NCBI GenBank assembly: GCA_032118015.1
Contig: JAULYE010000151.1
Coordinates: 1-21,430, forward strand
DNA: 21,430 nt
Direction of reading: 5' to 3'
Source of the DNA: Casp-actino8 sp032118015
GTDB lineage: Bacteria > Actinomycetota > Acidimicrobiia > Acidimicrobiales > Ilumatobacteraceae
Of this stretch, positions 1-6,912 are shown piece after piece. Position numbers and translations under genes: made by a program. Below the pieces are notes generated by a model. It did not search any database and was not told the origin of the DNA. It saw only the letters and a list, made by a program, of their open reading frames with translations. How positions within the stretch are numbered: position 1 is the stretch's first letter; the number at the start of each line of letters is the position of its first letter.

Positions 1-76
1 GGGGACGTAGCTCAGTTGGCAGAGCACCTGCTTTGCAAGCAGGGGGTCGTGGGTTCGATTCCCATCGTCTCCACCA
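1..76 (+). tRNA. tRNA-Ala (anticodon TGC)
   Basis: A full cloverleaf can be folded by eye. The acceptor arm GGGGACG pairs with CGTCTCC (one G-U), the D arm is GCTC/GAGC, and the anticodon stem CCTGC/GCAGG holds the loop TTTGCAA with anticodon TGC. The T arm is GTGGG-TTCGATT-CCCAT. The discriminator is A73 and the CCA end is encoded at 74-76. The gene starts at the first base of the window, so its promoter is not visible. In M. tuberculosis an alanine tRNA also lies on this side of the crgA-pknB cluster (recalled from memory), which fits conserved near-origin synteny. Confidence 0.95.
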
Positions 77-77
77 T

Positions 78-113
78 GTGAATGGGGTTCTCAGGGTGAA
101 TGGGGTTCTCAGG
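78..113. repeat. 18-bp tandem duplication downstream of tRNA-Ala
   Basis: The unit GTGAATGGGGTTCTCAGG occurs twice back to back with no mismatch (78-95 and 96-113), starting two bases after the encoded CCA. It lies between the tRNA and the reductase start. The perfect identity suggests a recent slippage or duplication event. No function is evident. Confidence 0.85.
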
Positions 114-161
114 CAATTGGAGGATCCGAGGATCTGGAATCGGCGCGGTACCGTGGAACTC

Positions 162-1406
162 ATGCCGGACATGCGACAGGTCGTCATCGTGGGTGCCTCC
201 CTGGCGGGATTACGCGCAGCAGAGACTCTCCGGTCCGACGGGTTCACCGGCGCCATCATCGTTGTCGGAGCCGAGGGTCACCGTCCCTATGACCGTCCAC
301 CATTGTCCAAGAAACTTCTTGCAGGTGAATGGGAACCGGACCGCATCGCTTTACGCAAGCCCGAAGACTTGGACTCTCTCGCCGTCGAATGGCTTCTGGG
401 ATCGCCAGCCACAGGAGTCGACCTCGATCGTCGCATCGTGACTCTCGCCAACGGCCAGAACGTGTCGTTCGATGGACTGATCATCGCAACGGGCTCTGCC
501 GCTCGTCGACTTCCCTTCCAACACAACTGGCAGGGGATGCATGTTTTACGCACGATGGACGACGCTCTTGCACTGCGCTCCGATATCGAGCCGAAAGCCG
601 ACACGCCCAATCCGCGAGTCGTGGTGATCGGCGCCGGCTTCATCGGCCTCGAAGTGGCCGCAACTGCGCGCGGTCGCGGCTGTGCGGTGACGGTGCTCGA
701 AGGCGCCCAAGCCCCCATGATGCGCGGCCTCGGCGTCGACATGGGACATGCAGCTGCTCTCGTGCACACCGACAACGACGTCGACATGCGCATGGGCGTC
801 TCCGTCGCCGGCTTCTACGAGTCGACACCTGGTCGAGTGGGCGGTGTCGAGTTGTCGACCGGGGACCGTATCGATGCCGATGTCGTCGTGATCGGTGTCG
901 GAGCAGCGCCCATGACCACATGGCTGGAGGGTTCGGGTCTCGAGATCCGAGACGGAGTGGTGTGCGATCACTTCTTGAACGCTGGTGCTCCATTCGTGTA
1001 CGCCGCTGGCGACGTCTGTCGGTGGACCAACGATCTCTACGCGCGAGAGATGCGGGTCGAGCACTGGACGACTGCATCGGAACAAGGAGCTGCGGCTGCG
1101 CGGAATCTGCTCGCTGAAGCTGCGGGACATGATCGCGTTCCCTATGCGGCAGTCCCATTCTTTTGGAGTGATCAGTTCACGGCACGCATCCAGTTCCTGG
1201 GTCGTGCTGAAGGTGACGAAACTGTGCACGTCGTCATCGGTTCACCCGAGGAGCGATCCTTCGTGGCGTTGTACGAGCGCGACGGAACTCTGGTTGCAGC
1301 GCTCGGTGTCAGTAAGCCCCGTCAACTGATGCCATTCCGTGCGCTGATCGCTTCTCGAGTGTCGATCACAGAAGCCACGGAGTTTGCGGCGACTCTTCTG
1401 ACGTAG
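162..1406 (+). CDS. FAD-dependent ferredoxin/rubredoxin-type NAD(P)H reductase
   Basis: The 414-aa protein belongs to the BphA4/AIF-like class of pyridine nucleotide-disulfide oxidoreductases that pass electrons from NAD(P)H through FAD to a ferredoxin or rubredoxin, usually for an oxygenase or P450. An N-terminal FAD Rossmann motif (VIVGASLAGLRAAE) is followed by the family signature YDRPPLSKKLL and by IIATGSAARRLP. A second Rossmann motif for NAD(P) (VVVIGAGFIGLEVAA) comes next, then the FAD-contacting VYAAGDV. The C-terminal reductase domain has VEHWTTASEQGAAAARNL and VPFFWSDQF. The open frame extends back into tRNA-Ala, so the true start must be internal: ATG 162 places the Rossmann strand at residue 7 (ATG 171 and GTG 153 are alternatives). 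No ferredoxin or oxygenase gene is adjacent, so the partner is unknown. Confidence 0.9.
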   Translation: MPDMRQVVIVGASLAGLRAAETLRSDGFTGAIIVVGAEGHRPYDRPPLSKKLLAGEWEPDRIALRKPEDLDSLAVEWLLGSPATGVDLDRRIVTLANGQNVSFDGLIIATGSAARRLPFQHNWQGMHVLRTMDDALALRSDIEPKADTPNPRVVVIGAGFIGLEVAATARGRGCAVTVLEGAQAPMMRGLGVDMGHAAALVHTDNDVDMRMGVSVAGFYESTPGRVGGVELSTGDRIDADVVVIGVGAAPMTTWLEGSGLEIRDGVVCDHFLNAGAPFVYAAGDVCRWTNDLYAREMRVEHWTTASEQGAAAARNLLAEAAGHDRVPYAAVPFFWSDQFTARIQFLGRAEGDETVHVVIGSPEERSFVALYERDGTLVAALGVSKPRQLMPFRALIASRVSITEATEFAATLLT

Positions 1407-1413
1407 AGAGCGT

Positions 1414-1425
1414 TCATTGCAATGA
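1414..1425. promoter_or_regulatory. 12-bp perfect palindrome, possible MarR operator
   Basis: TCATTGCAATGA is a perfect palindrome in the 160-bp gap between the reductase stop and the MarR-type gene. MarR proteins bind short palindromes near their own promoters, so this is a candidate operator. It lies about 140 bp upstream of the regulator start, and no clear -35/-10 pair was recognised around it. Confidence 0.3.
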
Positions 1426-1566
1426 CAACGATCTCTGCCGACGTCTGAGACCACCTGTCAACAATTTCTACACATCACGTCGACGTCGCATTAGGCTTTG
1501 CTCGTGTTCGTCCAAGTGGTCAGTGCGATGTCCTCGTGTGGGACAGGGACACCGTAGGGCGCGTAG

Positions 1567-2022
1567 ATGCCCCGCCTGGATGCCGAGCGTGTCGGCTTGT
1601 GGAGGCAGTTCCAAACCGCCGGCGAAGTCGTCTCGCGAATGATCGAGGCCGAGATGGCAGATGAATTCCATTTGTCGCTCCCACAGTTCGATCTTCTGGC
1701 AGCGCTTGCGCAGAACAACGATCAACTCCGGGTGAAAGATCTGTGCGATCTGTTGTCCGCCGTTGCGAGCAGCCTGTCGCGCCGAATCGATTCCTTGGTC
1801 GACCGGGGGTATGTCGTGCGTGAGGAGCCATTGGCCGCCGACGACAACCGGGCAGTGATTGTGCGGTTGACCCGTATGGGCCGCCTGGTGTGGCGTGACG
1901 CCAATATCGTCTACCGCCGCGCGGTGCAGCGTGAGTTCGCCGGGGATCTCTCCGAGTTCGAAGTGAGCGCCATGGGACGGGCGTTATCCAAGATTTCCCC
2001 GTTCAAGAACACCCGTGACTGA
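1567..2022 (+). CDS. MarR-family winged-helix transcriptional regulator
   Basis: The 151-aa length is typical of the family. An N-terminal dimerisation helix (residues about 5-35) leads into LSLPQFDLLAALAQN. The winged-helix follows: RVKDLCDLLSAVASSLSRRIDSLVDRGYVVREEP matches the recognition helix and the start of the wing, and ADDNRAVIVRLTRMGR is the MarR wing with its conserved D-x-R and L-T-x-x-G pattern. The C-terminal helices complete the dimer interface. Such proteins are usually repressors released by small phenolic or lipophilic ligands. The neighbours, a redox reductase and a thiolase read in the same direction, are plausible targets, but this is inferred from position only. The ribosome site is weak. 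The ligand cannot be predicted. Confidence 0.88.
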   Translation: MPRLDAERVGLWRQFQTAGEVVSRMIEAEMADEFHLSLPQFDLLAALAQNNDQLRVKDLCDLLSAVASSLSRRIDSLVDRGYVVREEPLAADDNRAVIVRLTRMGRLVWRDANIVYRRAVQREFAGDLSEFEVSAMGRALSKISPFKNTRD

Positions 2023-2070
2023 CCCGACCCAGCAGGTCGATTCGCTGCGAGACCCGTCCACACAGCAGAC

Positions 2071-2083
2071 TGTTCACGGAACA
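2071..2083. promoter_or_regulatory. Inverted repeat TGTTC-N3-GAACA upstream of thiolase
   Basis: A 5-3-5 inverted repeat lies 66 bp before the thiolase start in a 126-bp intergenic region. Its position suits an operator or promoter element. No regulator can be assigned and the core is short, so chance is possible. Confidence 0.25.
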
Positions 2084-2148
2084 TTCGATCCAAAGTCATC
2101 AATGCGGGACGTCACGATGTGAGGGCGTCACCAACTCGAGGAGTCACC

Positions 2149-3318
2149 ATGATCAACGCAGTCATCGTCGATGCAATCCGAACCCCTCAGGGGCGTCGAA
2201 ACGGCAAGTTGAAGGAATGGCATCCCGTCGATCTGGTTGCTGAGACCATGAACGCACTGGTCGAGCGCACGGGTATCGACCCGGGCATCGTCGACGACGT
2301 CGTCATGGGGTGTGTGATGCAGGTCGGCGAGCAGGCGGCGAACGTGGCGCGTAATGCCGTGCTTGCTGCTGGTTGGCCAGAAGGAGTGCCGGGCACGACC
2401 GTCGATCGCCAGTGCGGTTCGTCGCAGCAGGCAGCACACTTCGCAGCCCAAGGTGTTATGGCTGGCGCCTATGACGTGGTCGTGGCTGCTGGTGTCGAAG
2501 TGATGACACGCGTGCCAATGGGTGCGTCGATGACTGACGGCAAGTATGGCTATCCGTTCGGACCAAAAGTTGGCGCCCGGTATCAGCCTCAGGGTGGTCT
2601 CGTGCCTCAAGGCATCTCTGCGGAACTGATTGCAGACAAGTGGAACATCTCGCGTGAAGACATGGACCGCTTCGGTGTCCAGTCGCAGGCGCGTGCAGCT
2701 CGAGCCACCGCAGAGGGACGCTTCGAGCGAGAGATCCTTGCGGTGAGAGACGCCGAGGGCAACATGATGACCACCGACGAGGGTCTGCGCGAGACGACGA
2801 TGGAAAGCCTTGCCAAGCTCAAGCCGTCCTTCCGTTCCGAAGAAGAAGGTGGACGGGTCACCGCTGGTAACTCCTCGCAGATCACCGACGGCGCTGCCGC
2901 CATTTTGATCATGAGTGAGGCCAAAGCCAAGGCCCTCGGTCTCACCCCGCGCGCCCGTTTCGTCAATTTCAGTTTGGCCGGTGACGATCCCCGATACATG
3001 TTGACTGCTCCGATCCCGGCGACGCATCGAGTTCTCGAGCGAGCCAAGATGTCGCTGTCGGACATCGATCTCGTCGAGATCAACGAAGCCTTCGCTTCAG
3101 TGGTGCTTGCTTGGGAGAAGGAATTCCACCCGGACATGGAAAAGGTGAATCCCAATGGTGGCGCGATCGCTATTGGTCATCCCCTTGGATGTTCCGGCGC
3201 CCGACTCATGACGACGTTGTTGAACGAACTCGAGCGCACCGGCGGCCGATTCGGACTGCAGACGATGTGTGAAGGTGGCGGCATGGCGAACGCCACCATC
3301 ATCGAACGCCTCGGCTGA
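2149..3318 (+). CDS. Acetyl-CoA C-acyltransferase (thiolase)
   Basis: The 389-aa protein is a thiolase that makes or cleaves 3-ketoacyl-CoA, used in beta-oxidation of fatty acids, sterols or similar substrates. The nucleophile Cys89 lies in DRQCGSSQQ, the catalytic His344 in GGAIAIGHPLGCSGAR, and the second cysteine Cys374 in QTMCEGGGMANATIIERL. The adenine/CoA-side NEAFA motif is at 312-316. The MCEGGGMANATI ending resembles mycobacterial FadA5/FadA6-type enzymes more than the classic CIGGGMG form, which hints at degradative use. The ATG at 2149 is preferred over the in-frame GTG at 2119 because GAGGAG sits six bases upstream and the homologous N-terminus starts there. Substrate length is not predictable. 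Confidence 0.93.
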   Translation: MINAVIVDAIRTPQGRRNGKLKEWHPVDLVAETMNALVERTGIDPGIVDDVVMGCVMQVGEQAANVARNAVLAAGWPEGVPGTTVDRQCGSSQQAAHFAAQGVMAGAYDVVVAAGVEVMTRVPMGASMTDGKYGYPFGPKVGARYQPQGGLVPQGISAELIADKWNISREDMDRFGVQSQARAARATAEGRFEREILAVRDAEGNMMTTDEGLRETTMESLAKLKPSFRSEEEGGRVTAGNSSQITDGAAAILIMSEAKAKALGLTPRARFVNFSLAGDDPRYMLTAPIPATHRVLERAKMSLSDIDLVEINEAFASVVLAWEKEFHPDMEKVNPNGGAIAIGHPLGCSGARLMTTLLNELERTGGRFGLQTMCEGGGMANATIIERLG

Positions 3319-3339
3319 CTCGAACTCGACCCTTTCGAC

Positions 3340-3600
3340 ATGGATCTCGCCGGCATCATCTGGATCGCCGGTGGGGTCCTGTTGTTCTTGTTCCTCTGGC
3401 GTGTAGGAACGGGTTTGTTGCGGAGCATGACGACCCCGTTGCCGCCTCCTCCGCCAGAGGGTGAGTTGCGCAAGATCAACGTTCGCTATCGATGCAGCCT
3501 GTGCGGAGCAGAGGCGCGCATGACCATGGCAGCCGAGTCTGAGCCAGACCCGCCGCGGCACTGTATGGAAGACATGGATCTCGTTCCTGGCCAGGATTGA
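3340..3600 (+). CDS. Small membrane protein with Cys/His-containing tail
   Basis: The 86-aa protein has one N-terminal transmembrane helix (about residues 4-25, IIWIAGGVLLFLFLW), a basic and proline-rich linker (TTPLPPPPPEGE), and a soluble tail. The tail contains CSLCGAEAR and PRHCMEDMD. The CxxC plus later HC could bind zinc like a degenerate zinc ribbon. It starts 21 bases after the thiolase stop and is probably co-transcribed with it. I do not recognise a named family. Coding character is good: plausible start, no overlap, and a coherent topology with the tail probably in the cytoplasm. Confidence 0.75.
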   Translation: MDLAGIIWIAGGVLLFLFLWRVGTGLLRSMTTPLPPPPPEGELRKINVRYRCSLCGAEARMTMAAESEPDPPRHCMEDMDLVPGQD

Positions 3601-3659
3601 CGCGCCGTCGAGGTGCGATCCGACGGGAAACGACGTTTCAATGAACTACAGCAGTGTGA

Positions 3660-3692
3660 TTATCCACTACGTTGTCCACAATCTGTGGACAG
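3660..3692. promoter_or_regulatory. Cluster of three DnaA-box-like 9-mers
   Basis: Within 33 bp are TTATCCACT (3660-3668, one change from TTATCCACA), TTGTCCACA (3672-3680, an exact actinobacterial-type DnaA box) and TGTGGACAG (3684-3692, the reverse of CTGTCCACA, one change). The last two form a perfect 8-bp inverted repeat, TGTCCACA-ATC-TGTGGACA. The cluster lies in the gap between the small membrane protein and the 3' end of crgA. Since the crgA-pknB cluster is near oriC in actinobacteria, DnaA binding is plausible. It could instead be a hairpin ending crgA transcription, but no U-run follows on either strand. Confidence 0.5.
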
Positions 3693-3744
3693 TGAAAATG
3701 ACACAATCTGCCGTCCAGGACAGGGCCAGTGGCGTGGAGCGGCG

Positions 3745-4071
3745 TCAATGATATTTCGTGGCTGTGTACAAACCGCCGAGAATCGAAGCCAAACCAACCA
3801 ACAGGTAGATGTTGCTCCGGCCACCAGGGACGGCTCCCAAGTAGTACAGAAGGATCACGAGCGTGCCCAGAACGAACAGGGAAAACATCAGCACAGGAAC
3901 CCATGTCGGACTCTGTTTGACGTAATCCGGCACAGGAGGCGTGTAGCGGCTCGAAGCCGAAACACCGTCTTCGTCGACGTCGACCTTTCTCTGGCGGGGG
4001 GCTTGAGGACGGGTTCCCTTGGGAGTCGTTCGTCCGCCTGATCGTCGTTTCGGAGGTGCCACGATCGTCAA
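3745..4071 (-). CDS. crgA: Cell division protein CrgA
   Basis: CrgA (UPF0233) is a small actinobacterial membrane protein that acts at the septum with FtsZ, FtsQ, FtsI and other division proteins. The frame is 108 aa. A basic N-terminus (APPKRRSGGRTTPKG) is followed by the family core SPTWVPVLMFSLFVLGTLVI, then a YYLGAVPG loop and a second membrane segment (NIYLLVGLASILGGLYTATK). Two membrane helices at about residues 57-77 and 88-105 fit the family. The frame opens at a TTG (4071); an in-frame GTG at 4062 is a good alternative, and a TACACT eight bases before it would suit a leaderless transcript. It is divergent from trpG and neighbours pknB, the usual actinobacterial setting. Confidence 0.9.
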   Translation of the reverse strand: MTIVAPPKRRSGGRTTPKGTRPQAPRQRKVDVDEDGVSASSRYTPPVPDYVKQSPTWVPVLMFSLFVLGTLVILLYYLGAVPGGRSNIYLLVGLASILGGLYTATKYH

Positions 4072-4177
4072 GTGTAGAGAGACTCAGGACGTCGCCGGGC
4101 GCATCCCAGAGGTTTTTCCCACCGGCGATTTCGAAACCGGGATGCATTGTGATGACCGGTGCTGGCAGGCTTGGGGT

Positions 4178-4768
4178 GTGCCGCGCGTGCTCGTTCTCGA
4201 CAGTTACGACAGTTTCGTCTACAACCTTGTGCAGTATCTGGGCGAGCTCGGCGCCGAACCCCTCGTGTATCGCAACGACGAGTTGACAGTCCAAGAGGCC
4301 CAGGATCTTCGACCAGATGGAGTGCTCCTGTCACCAGGGCCCGGACGCCCCGAGGATGCAGGAATCATCTGCGCTGCAATCGAACCGTTTGCGCGAAGCG
4401 GGGTTCCCGTGTTCGGGGTATGCCTCGGACATCAAGCGATCGGCCACGTGTTTGGAGGCACCGTAGCCCTCGCACCGGAATTGATGCATGGCAAGACGAG
4501 CGTCATCACTCACCGCAATGTGGGGGTGTTCGCAGGAATCGAAGATCCAGTCACTGCCACGCGGTATCACTCCTTGATCGTCGACCGGGCGAGCCTTCCA
4601 GAATGTCTCAAGATCACAGCTGAGACATCCGATGGCCTCATCATGGGTGTTCGCCATGAGACACTGCCGATCGAAGGTGTGCAATTCCATCCGGAAAGCA
4701 TCCTGACGACCACCGGTCACCAGATGATCAGAAACTTCCTCGACATGTGTGGCGTGGCGCGCCGTTGA
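4178..4768 (+). CDS. Glutamine amidotransferase, anthranilate/aminodeoxychorismate synthase component II
   Basis: The 196-aa class I glutaminase subunit supplies ammonia to a chorismate-using partner (TrpE or PabB) for tryptophan or folate synthesis. The nucleophile Cys82 is in FGVCLGHQAIG, and the other triad residues His171 and Glu173 are in GVQFHPES. VLVLDSYDSFVYNLVQYLGELG and LLSPGPGRPEDAG are classic TrpG/PabA signatures. GTG 4178 is chosen because the family begins at this strand; GGCAGG at 4164-4169 is a suitable ribosome site. An ATG at 4142 would add 12 residues without homology. TrpG and PabA cannot be separated by sequence alone, and the same gene sits alone between crgA and pknB in mycobacteria. 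It converges on pknB with only 10 bp between the two stop codons. Confidence 0.92.
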   Translation: MPRVLVLDSYDSFVYNLVQYLGELGAEPLVYRNDELTVQEAQDLRPDGVLLSPGPGRPEDAGIICAAIEPFARSGVPVFGVCLGHQAIGHVFGGTVALAPELMHGKTSVITHRNVGVFAGIEDPVTATRYHSLIVDRASLPECLKITAETSDGLIMGVRHETLPIEGVQFHPESILTTTGHQMIRNFLDMCGVARR

Positions 4769-4781
4769 TTCGATCGAATCA
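4766..4781. terminator. 16-bp perfect palindrome spanning both convergent stop codons
   Basis: TGATTCGATCGAATCA is a perfect palindrome. Its first three bases are the trpG stop (TGA, + strand) and its last three are the pknB stop (TGA on the - strand). As RNA it would form a 6-bp stem with a GATC loop on either strand. A bidirectional terminator is possible, but the stem is short and there is no U-tract. Confidence 0.35.
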
Positions 4782-6830
4782 GGGCGTCGTTGGAGGCGAT
4801 TCCGATGTCGTTGTCACAGATGCTGCTTGACCCACTTTGAGCAACACCGTCGCTCCAGGGTTGACTTCGGAGCCAGCTGACGGGTTCTGAGAAATCACGA
4901 CACCGTCATTGGAACTTCCTGGTGGCACAGTCACGTATTCGACGGTCACTATCAATCCGCTGTTGACAAGAACGCTGCGAGCTTCAGCTTCATCCATTCC
5001 TTCGACAGGCAGAATCGTGACCTTGGCAACTCCTGTGGAGACATAGATCGTGATTGCATCACCGAGAGTTGCCTGCGTTCCTGCCGACGGACCCGTGCGT
5101 GTCACGCGACCTGGCTCGATCGAGTTGCTTGCCTCCTCGACAATCGTGACGACGAACTCGTAGGGCTCACCTTCCAAAGTCGATCGGGCTGTGAACAGAC
5201 TCTGGTTCTGGACGTTGGGCATCGTGACGATCCCACTTCCTTGACTGACGATGAGGTCGATGGTTGCGCCACCGAGGACTTGCTCACCGGTTTTTGGAGA
5301 CGTGGAGATGATCTGCTCGGCCGGGGTCGTCGGATGTGTTTCGTACGTGACGAGACCAACGATCAGGCCGAGATTGAGGAGAGCGGAACGGGCCTCGAGG
5401 AGAGTCTTGCCTGAGAGATCCGGCACAGGAATGGGTGCGTTGGAGGGGTTGTACGTGATCGTGATGGAAGTGCCCTGGGACAAGAGCTCGCCGCCTTCGG
5501 GCGCTTGAGACCACACGACATTCGGTTCGACATTGGAATTTTCCTCAGCCACGGTGACGACGTCGAAACCGAGATCTTCGAGAGTCGTGACAGCGACCTG
5601 GAGCTCGAACCCGACCACATTGGGCAGCGGAATCGTGACTCCGGTCTGGCGATCATTGGTGAGGAACAGTGCGCCGAGAACGAGAGCGGCGATGAGGACG
5701 ATCGAACCGAGGATTGCAGTCACGACCAAGCCGACCCGACGCGTCTTGAGCTCTTCAGCCTGAACGAGAAAGTCGCTTTCCGTGTATCCGGGGGGAAATG
5801 CCGGATTGGAGTTGATCATTGTGCGTGGCAGGACGCGAGTGGCACCCTCGGTTGGTGTCCCGTCGACAGATGATGCATCCCCAGGGCCGATGATCGGCAT
5901 TGTCGACGTTGCCGTGGGAAGCACAGTGGTCGCAGCGTCTGTCGGTGGCACATTGTTCTTTGCGTTCAAGATGTCGGCGAGAGCTTGAACCGGCACACCG
6001 TCTCGGAAGCGGCGCAGCTCGTCGCGAACGGCTTCAGCTGTCGCGTACCGGCGATCCGGATCCTTGGTCAGTAGGCGAGCGACGATCGCTTCGAAGGCAC
6101 GCGGGACGTCAGAGGCGTATTCGTGAAGTGGAGTGGGGTCTTCGTGCACCTGCTTGTAGGCAATGGCGAGAGGCGTGTCGCCAACGAATGGGGGGCGACC
6201 AGCAACCATTTCGTAGAGGACGACGCCGAGCGAATACAGATCACTACGCGGATCCGGCTGGCCACCTTGGGCCTGCTCCGGAGAGAAGTAGGCAGCAGTA
6301 CCCATGACGGCACCTGCCTGGGTGAGGCTGGAGTCAGACGCCGACCCGAGAGCACGAGCGATACCGAAGTCCGCCACCTTCAACTGGCCACTCGATCCGA
6401 TCAGGATGTTCCCGGGTTTGATGTCGCGGTGCACCACGTTGTTGCGATGTGCAAAGGACAGAGCGGCTGCGACTTCGATACCGATCTCCGCGGCCTTCAT
6501 GGCGCTGATCACTCCGACATCGTGTAGAGCTTCTGCCAAAGTGCGCCCAGGCACGTATTCCATGGCCATGAAATAGGTGTTTTCGCTCCGGCCCCAGTCG
6601 TAAACGCTGACGATGTTGGGATGGTTGAGATTGGCTGCCGATTGGGCCTCTCGTCGAAAGCGTTCGACGAACAACGGATCGGTCGCAAACTCCGGGAACA
6701 ACACTTTGATCGCTACGAGGCGGTCCAGCAAAATGTCGCGCGCGAGATAGACCTCAGCCATTCCGCCACGACCGATGCGCTGTTGCATCTCGTAGCGATC
6801 GTTCACCAGGACTGTGCCGTACTCCGTCAT
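4779..6830 (-). CDS. pknB: Ser/Thr protein kinase PknB with four PASTA domains
   Basis: The 683-aa transmembrane receptor kinase couples cell-wall state to phosphorylation of division and wall enzymes. The kinase domain spans about residues 13-275: glycine loop GRGGMAEV (20-27), Lys42 in VAIK, catalytic HRDIKPGN with Asp136, DFG Asp154, and GTAAYFSPEQA after an activation loop holding Ser168 and Thr170. A linker of about 95 residues leads to one membrane helix (about 366-390). Four extracellular PASTA repeats follow, starting IPLPNVVG, IPVPDLSG, VTMPNVQN and VTILPVEG, and the protein ends in a Thr/Ser/Pro tail. The frame is open back to 6983, but ATG 6830 gives the family N-terminus and avoids overlap with pbpA. 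It is the last gene of the fhaA-to-pknB unit. No pknA paralogue is present. Confidence 0.96.
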   Translation of the reverse strand: MTEYGTVLVNDRYEMQQRIGRGGMAEVYLARDILLDRLVAIKVLFPEFATDPLFVERFRREAQSAANLNHPNIVSVYDWGRSENTYFMAMEYVPGRTLAEALHDVGVISAMKAAEIGIEVAAALSFAHRNNVVHRDIKPGNILIGSSGQLKVADFGIARALGSASDSSLTQAGAVMGTAAYFSPEQAQGGQPDPRSDLYSLGVVLYEMVAGRPPFVGDTPLAIAYKQVHEDPTPLHEYASDVPRAFEAIVARLLTKDPDRRYATAEAVRDELRRFRDGVPVQALADILNAKNNVPPTDAATTVLPTATSTMPIIGPGDASSVDGTPTEGATRVLPRTMINSNPAFPPGYTESDFLVQAEELKTRRVGLVVTAILGSIVLIAALVLGALFLTNDRQTGVTIPLPNVVGFELQVAVTTLEDLGFDVVTVAEENSNVEPNVVWSQAPEGGELLSQGTSITITYNPSNAPIPVPDLSGKTLLEARSALLNLGLIVGLVTYETHPTTPAEQIISTSPKTGEQVLGGATIDLIVSQGSGIVTMPNVQNQSLFTARSTLEGEPYEFVVTIVEEASNSIEPGRVTRTGPSAGTQATLGDAITIYVSTGVAKVTILPVEGMDEAEARSVLVNSGLIVTVEYVTVPPGSSNDGVVISQNPSAGSEVNPGATVLLKVGQAASVTTTSESPPTTP

Positions 6831-6912
6831 ACCGAATCTGGAGGTTATCCAAGGCTTGGCGGGGCGAGCCGTCAGGCTCTGCAAGGCACCAGCGTTCAGT
6901 GTGCAGACTTCA

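Noticed and set aside
2128..3027. 299-aa leftward frame
   Set aside because: It is the shadow of the thiolase, which has its full active site on the other strand.
3638..4294. 218-aa leftward frame overlapping crgA and trpG
   Set aside because: It overlaps crgA in another frame on the same strand and trpG antisense, has no recognisable domain, and runs through the DnaA-box-like cluster.
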